A DNA stretch of 64,000 nucleotides. It comes from Lepidurus packardi. Lineage: Eukaryota > Arthropoda > Branchiopoda > Notostraca > Triopsidae. The position numbers and the translations under genes are program-made. Numbering within the stretch: position 1 is the stretch's first letter; the number at the start of each line of letters is the position of its first letter. Location of the stretch: positions 6,696,001-6,760,000 of the forward strand of contig JAKZAN010000005.1 in assembly GCA_023053545.1 (NCBI GenBank). Direction: 5' to 3'. Below the pieces are notes generated by a model that made no database searches, was not told the origin of the DNA, and saw only the letters and a program-made list of their open reading frames with translations. Positions 63,901 through 64,000 of the stretch are shown in pieces.

Positions 63901-64000
63901 TTCAAGTTAGGCGCGTCAGAAATTAATTTTGCGAGGGGTAATGGGCAAATCGTGCCATCCTCGAGGTAAATAGCAAAGAAAAGAGAATTGCCTTCGTACA
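60901..64000 (-). CDS. OB-fold / zinc-ribbon ssDNA-binding-type protein, POT1- or RPA1-like (5' partial)
   Basis: Six exons in the window: 64000-63822, 63749-63613, 63529-61692, 61597-61337, 61246-61124 and 61061-60901, phases consistent; the 5' end lies beyond the window. The first part (LFFAIYLEDGTICPLPLAKL, VIKIFVPVAKK, GMYLLFRGVHLKM, YEYFRFELRGIM) looks like strands of an OB fold. A ~610 residue Ser/Thr/Glu-rich disordered exon follows, containing a 220 aa tandem repeat. The C-terminus has DVDGVLSNWVFGLCVRC, a Cys set CKYRCKLYRCPNC and strands LVLSYTTTLKLQDLRGETAE then RIRVQIQMLTGAACQGEFHV, like the zinc-containing OB fold of RPA1 or the POT1 C-terminus. POT1, a shieldin-type or MEIOB-like protein are all possible; I favour POT1-like weakly. 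Acceptor of the fourth exon could be 30 bp earlier. Confidence 0.55.
61985..63305 (-). repeat. 660 bp tandem duplication inside a coding exon
   Basis: Copies of about 61985-62644 and 62645-63305. For example TCCGAGTCC(C/T)TCCTC occurs at 62041 and 62701 and the phrase GTCGTGGAAGGCGTAGCTTG follows in both. The period is 660 bp (220 codons), and both copies stay open in the same frame, about 75-80% identical by eye. Confidence 0.85.

Overview
The window is eukaryotic nuclear DNA, most likely from an arthropod. Almost every gene is split by 50-100 bp GT-AG introns (at least two GC-AG), the gene set is conserved animal machinery, intergenic DNA is AT-rich, and interstitial arrays of the arthropod telomere motif TTAGG occur (10319-10424, 15720-15760, 56980-56995). 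A secreted apple-domain/expansin-like gene would fit a soil arthropod such as a springtail, but that is a guess. All exon coordinates were derived by hand from splice motifs, reading phase and remembered family sequences; nothing was searched.

Layout: DSTYK kinase (+, 5' end outside the window) runs tail to tail with NDUFA12 (-). A repeat-bearing interval holds a secreted expansin-like gene (-) with an apparent frameshift, and a foldback element with a TTAGG-rich loop. Then follow DNAJC21 (+), an apolipoprotein D-type lipocalin (+), AMPK alpha (+) and an HSD17B12-type reductase (+). A repeat-rich 2.5 kb leads to a Ras-family GTPase (-). About 5.6 kb with almost no recognisable gene precedes a compact block: WDR45B/WIPI3 (-), inositol monophosphatase (-), a receptor tyrosine phosphatase with a mucin-like ectodomain (-), SUZ12 (-), RPL36 (+), SIRT6 (-), IFT52 (+) and syntaxin-8 (-).

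Between syntaxin-8 and a neutral sphingomyelinase 2-like gene (+) lies the most unusual region. A ~9.2 kb segment (48251-57468) is bounded by ~305 bp inverted repeats, each carrying the same promoter (palindromes, CACGTG boxes) and the same first-exon start. Inside are a six-exon gene whose product resembles the two ends of a KDZ-type transposase without the catalytic core, and a second, about eleven-exon gene with an N-terminal CxxC..CxxC motif that I do not recognise. I interpret the segment as a large two-gene mobile element or its domesticated descendant, inserted in what was a short divergent promoter. Smaller MITE-like elements are nested in it.

The window ends with GLT1D1 (-) and the C-terminal part of an OB-fold/zinc-ribbon protein (-), possibly POT1-like, whose large middle exon carries a 660 bp tandem duplication. 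The genes mostly look like independent housekeeping loci packed head to head with short shared promoters (SIRT6/IFT52, SUZ12/RPL36) rather than a pathway cluster.
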